Source of the DNA: Actinomycetota bacterium
Lineage (GTDB): Bacteria > Actinomycetota > Acidimicrobiia > Acidimicrobiales > Ilumatobacteraceae
Reading direction: 5' to 3'
Assembly: GCA_005787025.1 (NCBI GenBank)
Contig: SYCH01000179.1
Location: 1 to 7,100 of the forward strand
DNA length: 7,100 nucleotides
The first letter of the stretch is position 1, and each line of letters starts with the position of its first letter. Position numbers and translations under genes: made by a program. Shown piece by piece: positions 1 through 6,564 of the stretch. Under the pieces are notes generated by a model that made no database searches, was not told where the DNA came from, and was given only the letters and a program-made list of their open reading frames with translations.

Positions 1-940
1 CCTCGGTGGGCGACAACACCGGCGAGAAACACGCGTCCGATCCCTCGAACACCGCTTCCCACTCGGTGCGGGTGCGGGTGGCGAACACGGCGGCCATGCG
101 CTTCTTGGCCTCGGCCCACACGGTGCGATCGTTCTGTCGCGTTGGAGCCAGCAATTCGTCGTCGGCGACACCGAGACGATTCACCAGTTCGGCGTAGAAC
201 TGCGGTTCGATCGCTCCGACCGACACCCAACCACCATCGGACGTCGCGTACACGTTGTAGTAATGCGCACCGCCATCGAGATGATTGGTGCCCCGTTCGC
301 CCCAGAAACCGTTGGTGGCAGCCACGAAGAACGGTCCGAGGATCATGGCCGCGCCGTCGACCATGGCCACGTCGATGGTCTGGCCGAGTCCACTGGTGGT
401 GCGTTCGACCAAGGCGGCCGACACCCCCATCGCCAACAACAATCCGCCGCCGGCGAAGTCACCGAGCATGTTCACCGGAACGGTGGGTGGCTGGCCCTCG
501 TAACCGATGGTGTGCAACGCACCCGACAGCGAGATGTAGTTGATGTCGTGGCCGGCACGTTGCGCCCACGGGCCGTCTTGACCCCAGCCGGTCATGCGGG
601 CGAACACCAACCGCGGATTGTGCGCGCACAACACGTCGGGACCGATGCCGAGGCGTTCGCACACGCCGGGTCGGAACGGATCGATCACCACGTCGGCCGC
701 GCCGGTGAGGCACAACAGGGCGTCGATGTCGGTCGGGCTCTTCAGGTCGAGGGCGACACCGCGCTTGCCGCGCATCATCGGGTTCGTCGGAACGCGCGAA
801 CGATTCGCCCGCGCGGCCACCTCGGGTCGATCGACGGCCACCACGTCGGCTCCGAGATCGGCCAGGATCATGGCGCCATACGGGCCGGGACCCTGACCCA
901 CCAACTCGACGACGCGAACACCCGCGAGCGGTCCGGGCAT
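1..940 (-). CDS. mcr: alpha-methylacyl-CoA racemase (CaiB/BaiF CoA-transferase superfamily), C-terminus cut off
   Basis: Cytoplasmic enzyme that interconverts the 2R and 2S epimers of 2-methyl-branched acyl-CoAs. In sterol catabolism this sets the C-25 centre of the side-chain CoA ester before dehydrogenation. The reading frame is open from the ATG at 940 to the left window edge (313 codons; the family is about 360 residues). It starts MPGPLAGVRVVEL, the CoA-binding start of the family. Seen residues match the catalytic set known from M. tuberculosis MCR (Arg91, His126, Asp156, Glu241) with a constant shift of 4-5: Arg96 in ERLGIGP, His131 in GHDINY, Asp161 in LGDFAGGG and Glu245 in AIEPQFY. 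GHDINY and AIEPQFY are typical of racemases rather than of plain CoA transferases. The start lies 2 bases after the ligase stop and has only a weak ribosome site, so co-transcription and translational coupling with the ligase are likely. The symbol mcr follows mycobacterial usage; the physiological substrate is inferred from context. Confidence 0.93.
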   Translation of the reverse strand, partial: MPGPLAGVRVVELVGQGPGPYGAMILADLGADVVAVDRPEVAARANRSRVPTNPMMRGKRGVALDLKSPTDIDALLCLTGAADVVIDPFRPGVCERLGIGPDVLCAHNPRLVFARMTGWGQDGPWAQRAGHDINYISLSGALHTIGYEGQPPTVPVNMLGDFAGGGLLLAMGVSAALVERTTSGLGQTIDVAMVDGAAMILGPFFVAATNGFWGERGTNHLDGGAHYYNVYATSDGGWVSVGAIEPQFYAELVNRLGVADDELLAPTRQNDRTVWAEAKKRMAAVFATRTRTEWEAVFEGSDACFSPVLSPTE

Positions 941-942
941 GG

Positions 943-2511
943 TCAGCGACCCGCGTCCTCGACGGCGCGCTCCTTCGCCCAGCGGTAATCGCTTTTTCCG
1001 GCTGGTGAACGAACCATGGTGTCGACCAAGGTCAACTGACGGGGCACCTTGTAGCCGGCCACGTGCTGGCGACAGTGCTCTTGAATGCTCTCGAGACTCG
1101 GCTTGGTGCCCGCACGCGCCTGCACCACCGCGGCCACCCGCTCACCCCAGCGCTCGTCCGGCACACCCACCACGACGGCGTCGAACACCTCGGGATGCGA
1201 CTTCAACGCGTTCTCCACTTCCTCGGGGAAGATCTTCTCGCCACCGCTGTTGATGCACACGGAGCCCCGACCGATCAACGTGATCGACCCGTCCTCTTGC
1301 ATCACGGCGAAGTCCCCGGGGATGGAATACCGCGTGCCGTCGGGACCGGTCACGAACGTGGCGGCCGACTTCTCGGGATCCTTGTGATAGCGCAACGGGA
1401 TGTTGCCGGTACGGGCCAACTTGCCCATCACACCGGCCGGTACGGGGCGAAGGTCGTCGCCCAACACCACCGAGTCGGGGGCGGCCTTCACCGTGAGACC
1501 GGGGGTCTTGGGTGCGTCCTTGCCCACCATGGTGATGCCGTTGGCACCACCCTCGCTGGAGCCGACGGCATCGGTCAACACGATGTTGGGGAACATGTCC
1601 AAGAACTGGTCTTTGCACGCCTGCGAGAACAGAACGGCGCTCGAACTGACGGCGAACAGCGACGACAGGTCGTACTCGCCGCGATGATCGACCAAGTGGT
1701 CCAACATCGGGCGGGCCATGGCGTCGCCGGTGATCATCACCAGGTTCACCTTCTCGGCGTCGATGGTGCGAAACACGTCGGCTGGATCGAACTTGGCGCG
1801 CAGGATCACCTTGTTGCCCACGAAGCTCTGGCCCATCACGCTCCATTGCGTGGCGCCGTGCATGAGCGGGGCGATGGGCAGTCCACACAGATGGAAACCG
1901 TTGCGTCCCTTCTCCACGAATTGTCCGGGCTCGGTCATCCGCACGCCGGTGGTGATGTCGACGCCACCACCCAGGGCCATCACCACGTCCTCGTGCCGCC
2001 ACACCACGCCCTTGGGCATGCCGGTGGTGCCACCGGTGAAGAGCATGTAGATGTCGTCGTTGCTGCGCGGCCCGAAGGCGCGCTCGTCCGACTGCACGGC
2101 CAAAGCGGCCTCGAAGTCGGGGCCCATCACCAGTTGCGGAAGATCGGGCTGGACCGCGCGGGCACGATCGGCGTACTCGGACTCGACGATCAGATACGTC
2201 AGGTCGGCGTTGCCGAAGAGATAGGCGAGTTCGTCCTCGACGTAGCGGTAATTGATGTTGACCCAGACCGCGCGAATCTTGAAGATGGCCCACAGGGCCT
2301 CCACCCACTCGACGCGGTTGAGCGCGTAGATACCAACGTGGTCCCCCGGCTTCACGCCTTGGGCCGCCAAGTGGTGAGCCAAGCGATTCGCTCGACGGTC
2401 CATCTCGGCATAGGTGCGCTTCACGTTCTCGTCGGCCACGTACTCGCGGTCGGGCCACTCGTCGACGGCGGCCTCGAAGAGATCTGCGATGTTGAAGGTG
2501 CGGGCGGGCAT
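943..2511 (-). CDS. fadD19: FadD19-like sterol side-chain (3-oxosteroid C26-oate) acyl-CoA ligase
   Basis: ATP-dependent acyl-CoA synthetase of the ANL (adenylating) superfamily: carboxylate + ATP + CoA gives acyl-CoA + AMP + PPi. All core motifs are present in 522 residues: P-loop LFTGGTTGMPKG (157-168), DAVGSSEGG (314-322), the GD aspartate at 400, the hinge/C-terminal stretch IGRGSVCINSGGEKIFPEE (413-431), and the adenylation lysine at 506 in SPAGKSDYRWAK. The segments WRHED, PLMHGATQ, TGDAMARP and SPAGKxDYRWAKE closely resemble M. tuberculosis FadD19 (Rv3515c) as I recall it, which activates the C26 carboxylate of sterol side chains. The Rhodococcus homologue is reported as essential for C-24-branched sterols. 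ATG at 2511 has no Shine-Dalgarno in the short leader, so a leaderless transcript is possible. It is divergent from the hydratase gene and probably co-transcribed with the racemase downstream. Another branched-chain acyl-CoA ligase remains possible. Confidence 0.9.
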   Translation of the reverse strand: MPARTFNIADLFEAAVDEWPDREYVADENVKRTYAEMDRRANRLAHHLAAQGVKPGDHVGIYALNRVEWVEALWAIFKIRAVWVNINYRYVEDELAYLFGNADLTYLIVESEYADRARAVQPDLPQLVMGPDFEAALAVQSDERAFGPRSNDDIYMLFTGGTTGMPKGVVWRHEDVVMALGGGVDITTGVRMTEPGQFVEKGRNGFHLCGLPIAPLMHGATQWSVMGQSFVGNKVILRAKFDPADVFRTIDAEKVNLVMITGDAMARPMLDHLVDHRGEYDLSSLFAVSSSAVLFSQACKDQFLDMFPNIVLTDAVGSSEGGANGITMVGKDAPKTPGLTVKAAPDSVVLGDDLRPVPAGVMGKLARTGNIPLRYHKDPEKSAATFVTGPDGTRYSIPGDFAVMQEDGSITLIGRGSVCINSGGEKIFPEEVENALKSHPEVFDAVVVGVPDERWGERVAAVVQARAGTKPSLESIQEHCRQHVAGYKVPRQLTLVDTMVRSPAGKSDYRWAKERAVEDAGR

Positions 2512-2560
2512 ACGTGTGTGCTACCACATAGAGGGCAGTTTCAGGGAAAACGGAGACGAT
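2512..2560. promoter_or_regulatory. divergent fadD19/echA19 intergenic region with candidate palindromic operator (2515-2530)
   Basis: Only 49 bases separate the two divergent start codons, so both promoters must overlap or extend into the coding regions. The stretch TGTGTGCTACCACATA (2515-2530) matches its own reverse complement at 12 of 16 positions (pattern TnTGTGnTAnCACAnA). It lies 3 bases upstream of the ligase start, a good position for a dimeric repressor controlling both genes. No AAC-N2-GTT KstR core, the operator expected for the mycobacterial locus, is present. The palindrome is seen in the sequence; its role as an operator is inferred. Confidence 0.45.
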
Positions 2561-3361
2561 ATGTCAGGCACCGAGCATCTACTGGTCGAACAAGTGGGAC
2601 ACACCTTGGTGGTCACCATGAACCGTCCCGAGGCCAAGAACGCACTGAGTCCGGCGATGATCGTCGGGCTGGCCGACGCCTGGGTGCGGCTCAACGAGGA
2701 CGACGACCTTCGGTGCGCGATCCTGACCGGGTCGGGCGGTTCGTTCTGCACGGGCATGGATCTGAAAGCGCGCGCCAACGACGATGCCGGTCCGAACCCG
2801 TACCAAGAACGTTGGGCCGCCGATCCCGATCTGCACTGGAAGGCGCTGCTGCGTCACTACCGCCTGCGCAAGCCGTTGATCGCCGCCGTCGAGGGATACG
2901 CCGTGGCCGGTGGAACCGAGATCCTGCAGGCGACGCACCTGCGCGTCGCCGGCCAGAGCGCCACCTTCGGTGTGTTCGAGGCTCGCCGCGGATTGTTCCC
3001 GGTCGGCGGCAGCACCGTGCGCCTGCAACGCCAGATCGGCTACACCAACGCGCTCGAGATGTTGCTCACCGCGCGCGGCTACACGGCCGCCGAAGCCAAG
3101 GAGATCGGCCTCATCGGCCACGTGGTGCCCGACGGCAAGGCCCTCGACAAGGCGATGGAACTGGCCGACATGATCTGCGCCAACGGACCCCTCGCCGTGG
3201 AGGCGATCCTGAAGTCCGTCCAGGAAACCGCGGCGATGTCCGAGACCGAGGCGTTGAAGTTGGAATTCGAGATCGGCTGGCCCATCTTCAGCACGAACGA
3301 CTCCAAGGAGGGTCCGCGGGCGTTCGCCGAGAAGCGCGCGCCCAACTGGACGCGCACCTGA
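2561..3361 (+). CDS. echA19: EchA19-like enoyl-CoA hydratase (crotonase family), sterol side-chain beta-oxidation
   Basis: Adds water across the 2,3-double bond of an enoyl-CoA, the second step of a beta-oxidation round. The 266-residue protein has the usual crotonase length. N21-R22-P23 and the oxyanion-hole regions (CTGMDLKA near 63-70, AVAGGTE at 114-120) are present. Both catalytic glutamates are kept, Glu120 in GGTEILQ and Glu140 in FEARRGLFP. They are 20 residues apart, like Glu144/Glu164 of mitochondrial crotonase, so true hydratase activity is expected. AVEGYAVAGGTEILQ, LIGHVVPDG and the C-terminal EGPRAFAEKRAPN strongly recall M. tuberculosis EchA19 (Rv3516), a reported cholesterol side-chain hydratase. 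The ATG at 2561 is chosen because GGAG (2552-2555) lies 5 bases upstream and the protein begins at the normal family position. The frame is open back to 2414, but that part is antisense to the ligase. This is the only plus-strand gene between two minus-strand operons. Confidence 0.93.
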   Translation: MSGTEHLLVEQVGHTLVVTMNRPEAKNALSPAMIVGLADAWVRLNEDDDLRCAILTGSGGSFCTGMDLKARANDDAGPNPYQERWAADPDLHWKALLRHYRLRKPLIAAVEGYAVAGGTEILQATHLRVAGQSATFGVFEARRGLFPVGGSTVRLQRQIGYTNALEMLLTARGYTAAEAKEIGLIGHVVPDGKALDKAMELADMICANGPLAVEAILKSVQETAAMSETEALKLEFEIGWPIFSTNDSKEGPRAFAEKRAPNWTRT

Positions 3362-3378
3362 CCAACGAGTTCGTCAGG
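3357..3378. terminator. candidate bidirectional hairpin containing both convergent stop codons
   Basis: CCTGAC (3357-3362) is perfectly complementary to GTCAGG (3373-3378), with a 10-base loop that can form a few more internal pairs (AAC with GTT around GA). The TGA of the hydratase (3359-3361) lies in the left arm. The TGA of the opposing thiolase-like gene (3376-3374, minus strand) lies in the right arm. There is no T tract on either side, so intrinsic termination would be of the non-canonical kind often proposed for GC-rich actinobacteria. The symmetry is seen; termination activity is inferred. Confidence 0.4.
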
Positions 3379-4531
3379 GCTTGCTACTCGACACCAGCCA
3401 CATGGCGAAGAACTGGCTGCCACCGCCGTACGCGTGGCCGACCGCTTTGCGCGCTCCGTCGATCTGGTGTTCGCCGGCCTTGCCCATCACCTGCATCGCC
3501 GCTTCACCGAAGCGCAACATGCCCGAGGCGCCGATGGGGTTGGTCGACATCACGCCACCCGACGGGTTGATGGGCAACGAGCCACCGATGTCGGTGACCC
3601 CGTCCTCCACCCAACGCCATCCTTCGTTGCGCGGAGCGAAACCGAGATTCTCGAGCCACATCGGTTCGAACCACGCGAACGGCACGTAGATCTCGGCGAC
3701 GTCGATCTCCTTGGCCGGGTTGGTGATGCCACCCTTGCGCCACAGATCCTCGGCGCACATCTCGCCGGCGCGCGGACTCACTTGCTCGCGACCCGCGAAC
3801 GCGGTGGGCTCACTGCGCATGGCGGTGGCGTGCACCCACGCCTTGGGACCCGCGTGCTTGTCGGCACGCTCTTCGCTCATGATCACGAGGGCCATGGCCC
3901 CGTCACTGGACGGGCAGGTCTCGACGAAGCGGATGGGGTCCCACATCATGGGGCTCTCGAGAGCCTTCTCGAGGGTCCAGTCCGGCTCGTGCAGGTGTGC
4001 GTACGGGTTCTTGCACGCGTTGGTGCGGTCCTTCACGGCCACCATGGCGCCGATGTGCGAGGGGGCGCCGGAACGCTTGATGTATCCGCGCACGATCGGC
4101 GAGAAGTATCCACCCGCACCGGCGTGCACCGGCATGCCGAACGGAATCGGAACGCTCAGCGCCCACATGGCGTTGCCGTCGCTCTGCTTCTCGAAACCGA
4201 CGGTGAGAACCGTGCCGTGGATACCGGCCATCACGTGTTGCGCGGCCACGATGGCGGTGGAGCCACCGACCGATCCGGCGGTGTGCACGCGAAACACGGG
4301 CTTGCCGTGCGCCGCCAACGCGTCGGCCAACCACAACTCGGGCATGGCGACCCCCTCGAGCGGGTCGGGGGCCTTGCCGATGACGATGGCATCGACGTCG
4401 TCGATTCCGATGTTGGCATCGGCCAACGCGCGATCGACGGCCTCACGCACGAGACCGGCGATGGACACGTCGGCGCGACAGGATGCGTGCTTGGTTTGTC
4501 CGACGCCAACTACCGCACAGAGATCGGCCAT
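3374..4531 (-). CDS. ltp3: Ltp3-like thiolase-fold protein without the nucleophilic cysteine (putative sterol side-chain aldol-lyase subunit)
   Basis: Lipid-transfer-protein/thiolase superfamily member of 385 residues. In rhodococci ltp3 and ltp4 are reported as essential for degrading C-24-branched sterol side chains, by an aldol-lyase reaction. The N-terminal thiolase half begins AVVGVGQT, and the C-terminal half contains NPSGG (322-326). At the usual active cysteine the protein reads HTAGSVGGS, with Ser87 aligned to the cysteine. The canonical C-terminal His is replaced by Tyr282 in AEIYVPF, and GHP by NP (331-332). HAYGGG (366-371) has no aligned cysteine. A condensing thiolase reaction is therefore unlikely. 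The same AGSVGG and EIYVPF stretches are recalled from M. tuberculosis Ltp3 (Rv3523), so these changes are family traits rather than decay. I chose ATG at 4531 over the in-frame GTG at 4540 because GGAGG lies 9 bases before the ATG but abuts the GTG. It is the last gene of the operon, 1 base after the ltp4-like stop. The product of the reaction here is inferred. Confidence 0.88.
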   Translation of the reverse strand: MADLCAVVGVGQTKHASCRADVSIAGLVREAVDRALADANIGIDDVDAIVIGKAPDPLEGVAMPELWLADALAAHGKPVFRVHTAGSVGGSTAIVAAQHVMAGIHGTVLTVGFEKQSDGNAMWALSVPIPFGMPVHAGAGGYFSPIVRGYIKRSGAPSHIGAMVAVKDRTNACKNPYAHLHEPDWTLEKALESPMMWDPIRFVETCPSSDGAMALVIMSEERADKHAGPKAWVHATAMRSEPTAFAGREQVSPRAGEMCAEDLWRKGGITNPAKEIDVAEIYVPFAWFEPMWLENLGFAPRNEGWRWVEDGVTDIGGSLPINPSGGVMSTNPIGASGMLRFGEAAMQVMGKAGEHQIDGARKAVGHAYGGGSQFFAMWLVSSSKP

Positions 4532-4532
4532 C

Positions 4533-5591
4533 TCAATCACCCTCCATCACACACACCAGGTTCTGCTGCAACATCGGACCGCTCGTGCAGTGTGCCAGCA
4601 CGCGATCAGCGGATCCGGAGAAGACACTCTCGGCCGCCTCGGCGAAACGAGCCAAGCCCGCGGCCATGGCCGGATTGGACACCAACGCTCCACCACTCGG
4701 ATTGACGTGCGTGCCCTCACCGAGATTCATGGCGCGGCGCAACAGGATCTCCTGATGCGTGTACGGCGCGTGCAACTCGGCGATGTCGATGCGATCATCT
4801 CCGGCTCCGGCATTGGCCGCGGCGATGGCGGCCGAGGAACTTTCGACCATTGATCGAGCGCCCAAGCGTTGGGTGTCGATGCGATGGTCGATGCCACGGA
4901 TCCAGGCCGGGCGTCCGGCCAAACCGCGCGCCGCGTCTCCGGCGGCCAAGATGATCGCGTTCGCGCCGTCGACGGGTACGCCACAATCGTGAGCCCGCAA
5001 CGGAGCCGTGGTGTACGGACGAGCGAGCAGTTGTTCGGCCGTCACGTTCTCCTTGGCGTAGGCGATCGGGTTGTTCAACGCGTCGCGATAGCTGCGCGCG
5101 GCCACCTCGGCCATGTCGGCTTCGCTCAGCACGCCGGCGTCCAGACAGGCCCGCGCCTGCAGTGCGGCCAGCGAATCGAAACCCGGCCACAACGGTGTCA
5201 CCATGTACGGATCGGCCTGCAGGTTCAAGATGCGATCGATGGGGCCCGAGGTGGTCTTGCCGTTGGAGAACACCAACGCCACGTCGCACTCACCAGTCTG
5301 GATCTTCACCCACGCCTCGTACAGCGCCAACGCTCCATCGCCTTCGACGTGGCTCTCGACGATGGGCGGCCACGCACCGATGGCGTCCACGGCGGCTACG
5401 AAACTGAACGGTTGTCCGCTCATGTAGTCGCAACTTCCATGACACCAGAAGCCGATCTTCTGGCGCTCGATACCGACCTTGGTGATCACGTCGTTGATGA
5501 CGGGCAGGATCAATTCGACCGACGTCAACGTCGAGCCGACTTCGTTCGGTCGCTGGGCCGTCGCGACGATGGCCACGTCACGGCGCGCCAT
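4533..5591 (-). CDS. ltp4: Ltp4-like thiolase-fold protein without the nucleophilic cysteine (partner of Ltp3)
   Basis: Second thiolase-superfamily protein of the operon, 352 residues, shorter than classical thiolases (about 390-400). The fold is supported by MARRDVAIVATAQRP at the start and NPSGGALVSNP (297-307) near the end. At the nucleophile position the sequence is ESHVEGDGALALYEAW (79-94), with no cysteine. It does retain His274 in AELHAPYTHQE, where thiolases carry the HDxF histidine. GHP is replaced by SNP (305-307). Length, the ESHVE stretch and its position between DUF35 genes and an ltp3-like gene match M. tuberculosis Ltp4 (Rv3522) as recalled. The likely role is a subunit of a heteromeric aldol-lyase for C-24-branched sterol side-chain CoA esters, or a non-catalytic partner of Ltp3. 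The ATG at 5591 shares one base with the previous stop (TGATG) and has GGGAG 7 bases upstream, so translation is coupled. Confidence 0.86.
   Translation of the reverse strand: MARRDVAIVATAQRPNEVGSTLTSVELILPVINDVITKVGIERQKIGFWCHGSCDYMSGQPFSFVAAVDAIGAWPPIVESHVEGDGALALYEAWVKIQTGECDVALVFSNGKTTSGPIDRILNLQADPYMVTPLWPGFDSLAALQARACLDAGVLSEADMAEVAARSYRDALNNPIAYAKENVTAEQLLARPYTTAPLRAHDCGVPVDGANAIILAAGDAARGLAGRPAWIRGIDHRIDTQRLGARSMVESSSAAIAAANAGAGDDRIDIAELHAPYTHQEILLRRAMNLGEGTHVNPSGGALVSNPAMAAGLARFAEAAESVFSGSADRVLAHCTSGPMLQQNLVCVMEGD
4541..4545 (-). promoter_or_regulatory. ribosome binding site GGAGG deciding the ltp3-like start
   Basis: Read on the minus strand this is GGAGG, inside the last codons of the ltp4-like gene. 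It lies 9 bases before the ATG at 4531 and directly against the GTG at 4540, so it favours the ATG and a 385-residue product. Confidence 0.7.
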
Positions 5592-6088
5592 CAGCTGGCT
5601 CCCGCTTCGACGCCCATGTCACGATCGGGTTCACCGGTCGGACGAAAGTGGGTGATGTTCTCGAGCGACGGACCCCATTCGCTGCGGTCCTTCCACACCG
5701 GTTCGACACGCATGCCGATACGAACGTCGGTCGCTTCGCATTCCTGGATGAGGTGTTGCATCGAGATGTCGGCGCCGTCGAGAAGGATCTGAGCGGCCAC
5801 GTACGGCAACTTGATCTTCTGGCCGAGGAACGGAACGTTCACCACGCAGAAAGTGGTGATGGTGCCGCGTGGTCCGACCACCACGTCCTCGCCCAGGATG
5901 CGCGCGCACTTCGGACACACCCCGTTGCGCGGCGGGAAGTACACGAGCGAGCAACCCGGACACCGCTTGCCGACGAGGGTGCCGTCGAGCAAACCATTGA
6001 GATGACTGGTGGCGTTGGGTCCGGCCGACCAGTTGTACGTCACCGAGATCGGCTGGCGCAGCCGCATGATTCCGTCGGCCTCGCTCAT
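5591..6088 (-). CDS. DUF35/OB-fold protein with intact zinc ribbon (corresponds to the C-terminal half of Rv3521)
   Basis: Small (165-residue) acyl-CoA-associated protein of the DUF35 family: a rubredoxin-like zinc ribbon followed by an OB fold. Such proteins bind thiolase-fold partners and help position or channel acyl-CoA substrates; ChsH2 with Ltp2 is the known example in steroid degradation. The four zinc ligands are visible: C43-x2-C46 in KRCPGCSLVYFPP and C58-x2-C61 in VCPKC. The OB-fold core follows (GTITTFCVVNVPFLGQ, then LLDGAD near 102-107, and RIGMRVE near 123-129). The tail NITHFRPTGEPD resembles the end of M. tuberculosis Rv3521 as recalled. The ATG at 6088 is chosen because a strong GGAGGGAG precedes it and it overlaps the upstream stop by 4 bases (ATGA). 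The frame is open to 6346, but that part lies inside the upstream gene. Its likely partners are the Ltp4/Ltp3-like proteins. Confidence 0.88.
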   Translation of the reverse strand: MSEADGIMRLRQPISVTYNWSAGPNATSHLNGLLDGTLVGKRCPGCSLVYFPPRNGVCPKCARILGEDVVVGPRGTITTFCVVNVPFLGQKIKLPYVAAQILLDGADISMQHLIQECEATDVRIGMRVEPVWKDRSEWGPSLENITHFRPTGEPDRDMGVEAGAS

Positions 6089-6564
6089 GACGCTCCCTCC
6101 AGCAAATCGAAACAGGCGATGTCGCGAATGCCACCCGAACGCTCGTCGGCCCAACGCACCTTCACCCGTGACCCGGTGCGAATGCGCGCCATGTCGCCGG
6201 CATCGACGGCATGCAACAGCGGCACGTCGGCCCCGTCGAGGGTGATCAGGGCCCACGCGAAGGGACGCTCCAAAGGTTGATCCGGTTGCGGGACCGACTG
6301 CCAGGCCCAGGTGACGACCGTTCCGGTCTCGGCCAGGGTCACCCATTCGTCCAGTTGTCGACCGGTGACGGGGTCGAATTCGGCCGGCGGAAAGTACACC
6401 CGTCCGTCGGATCCCTTCGTGCCCTCGAGTCGACCTTCCTGCAAGGACTGGAAGAAACGGGACAACAGGGTTCCGACGGTGCGCTTGTACGGGTACGCGA
6501 CGACGAGAGGAGCGGTGAACACTCCGTCGGGCCCCGTTGTCGACGACGAGGTTGCTGCAGACAC
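6085..6564 (-). CDS. DUF35/OB-fold protein lacking zinc cysteines (corresponds to the N-terminal half of Rv3521)
   Basis: First gene of the four-gene operon, 159 residues from GTG 6564. It has DUF35 architecture: an N-terminal helix (RTVGTLLSRFFQSLQEGRLEG), the ribbon-like GRVYFPP (54-60), and an OB fold with GTVVTWAW (81-88), FAWALITLDGAD (102-112), LLHAVDAG and VRWADERSGGIRDIACF. The positions that normally hold CxxC pairs read GTKGSDG and EFDPVTG. The only cysteine is Cys151, so no zinc site can form. Text such as GSDGR, PPxEyDPVT, FAWALI-LDGAD-PLLHAVDAG recalls the N-terminal half of M. tuberculosis Rv3521, where both halves are one protein. The start is uncertain: an in-frame GTG at 6603 would add 13 residues, but those codons have little G/C at third positions. 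Neither start has a Shine-Dalgarno, so a leaderless message is possible. Its stop overlaps the next start (ATGA). The likely role is structural, holding the Ltp/DUF35 complex together. Confidence 0.85.
   Translation of the reverse strand: MSAATSSSTTGPDGVFTAPLVVAYPYKRTVGTLLSRFFQSLQEGRLEGTKGSDGRVYFPPAEFDPVTGRQLDEWVTLAETGTVVTWAWQSVPQPDQPLERPFAWALITLDGADVPLLHAVDAGDMARIRTGSRVKVRWADERSGGIRDIACFDLLEGAS
6093..6100 (-). promoter_or_regulatory. ribosome binding site GGAGGGAG of the zinc-ribbon DUF35 gene
   Basis: Minus-strand GGAGGGAG, 4 bases (7 from the GGAGG core) before the ATG at 6088 and inside the upstream gene. It fixes this start against the longer open frame reaching 6346. Confidence 0.7.

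Noticed and set aside
263..988. Plus-strand open frame of 241 codons antisense to the racemase
   Set aside because: The minus strand here carries all catalytic residues of the racemase family; the plus frame has no recognisable protein.
2414..2560. N-terminal extension of the hydratase by 49 residues
   Set aside because: The extension is antisense to the ligase N-terminus, while a good ribosome site and the normal family start are at 2561.
1063..3570. Very long plus-strand open frame (835 codons) spanning the ligase and hydratase genes
   Set aside because: It is antisense to the ligase and out of frame with the hydratase, shows no recognisable domain, and has the His/Arg/Gly-rich look of a GC-rich shadow frame.
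3434..4705. Long plus-strand open frame (423 codons) antisense to the ltp3-like gene
   Set aside because: It mirrors a clearly conserved minus-strand gene and has a shadow composition rich in His, Arg and Gly with no family motif.
6089..6346. N-terminal extension of the zinc-ribbon DUF35 protein
   Set aside because: It lies in another frame of the upstream DUF35 gene; the ATG at 6088 has a strong ribosome site and the 4-base overlap typical of coupled genes.
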